Of a stretch of DNA of 5,524 bases, positions 5,522-5,524 are shown piece by piece. Position 1 is the stretch's first letter, and every line of letters starts with the position of its first letter. The DNA comes from Helicobacteraceae bacterium (GTDB lineage Bacteria > Campylobacterota > Campylobacteria > Campylobacterales > Sulfurimonadaceae): contig JAUVKK010000074.1 in the NCBI GenBank assembly GCA_030596305.1, positions 1 to 5,524 on the forward strand, read 5' to 3'. Position numbers and translations under genes: made by a program. Below the pieces are notes generated by a model. It ran no database searches. It was not told the origin of the DNA and was given only the letters and a program-made list of their open reading frames with translations.

Positions 5522-5524
5522 AAA

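Overview
The window looks like a piece of a Campylobacterota (epsilonproteobacterial) chromosome. From memory, rpsB-tsf-ABC ATPase and, a little further on, acidic protein-gmk match the Campylobacter jejuni order Cj1182c to Cj1177c. The rpsB and tsf proteins also look epsilonproteobacterial. The base composition is AT-leaning, and the best promoters are extended -10 boxes without a clear -35 box, as is usual in that phylum. A free-living sulfur oxidiser related to Sulfurimonas or Sulfurovum is my guess; the species cannot be fixed from the sequence alone.

Almost everything is read from the minus strand, so the text follows that direction from the right end. An extended -10 promoter (5513-5518) and a leader of about 150 nt precede rpsB (ribosomal protein S2), which runs with a 2-nt gap into tsf (EF-Ts). 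A 160-nt spacer with a heptamer tandem repeat leads to a LolD/MacB-type ABC ATPase. Next comes the only plus-strand gene, a small predicted secreted protein with a phospholipase D-like fold that has lost the catalytic His and Lys. A divergent promoter region separates it from a two-gene unit: a receiver-like protein with a very acidic C-terminal half, overlapping by one base (TAATG) with gmk (guanylate kinase). The left edge holds the first 29 codons of alaS.

The 443 nt between gmk and alaS contain no gene but are highly structured. One 104-bp element (217-320) has 31-bp terminal inverted repeats enclosing two perfect hairpins. A second imperfect palindrome of about 180 bp (351-530) ends exactly at the gmk stop codon. 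Both look like dispersed non-autonomous palindromic repeats.

Functionally, most of the window is core translation and nucleotide metabolism (S2, EF-Ts, AlaRS, GMP kinase). The parts least explained by known biology are the acidic pseudo-receiver coupled to gmk, the HKD-less secreted PLD-like protein, the paired palindromic elements and the rpsB leader. I see no CRISPR array, tRNA, rRNA, phage or transposase gene, and no convincing novel multi-gene system.
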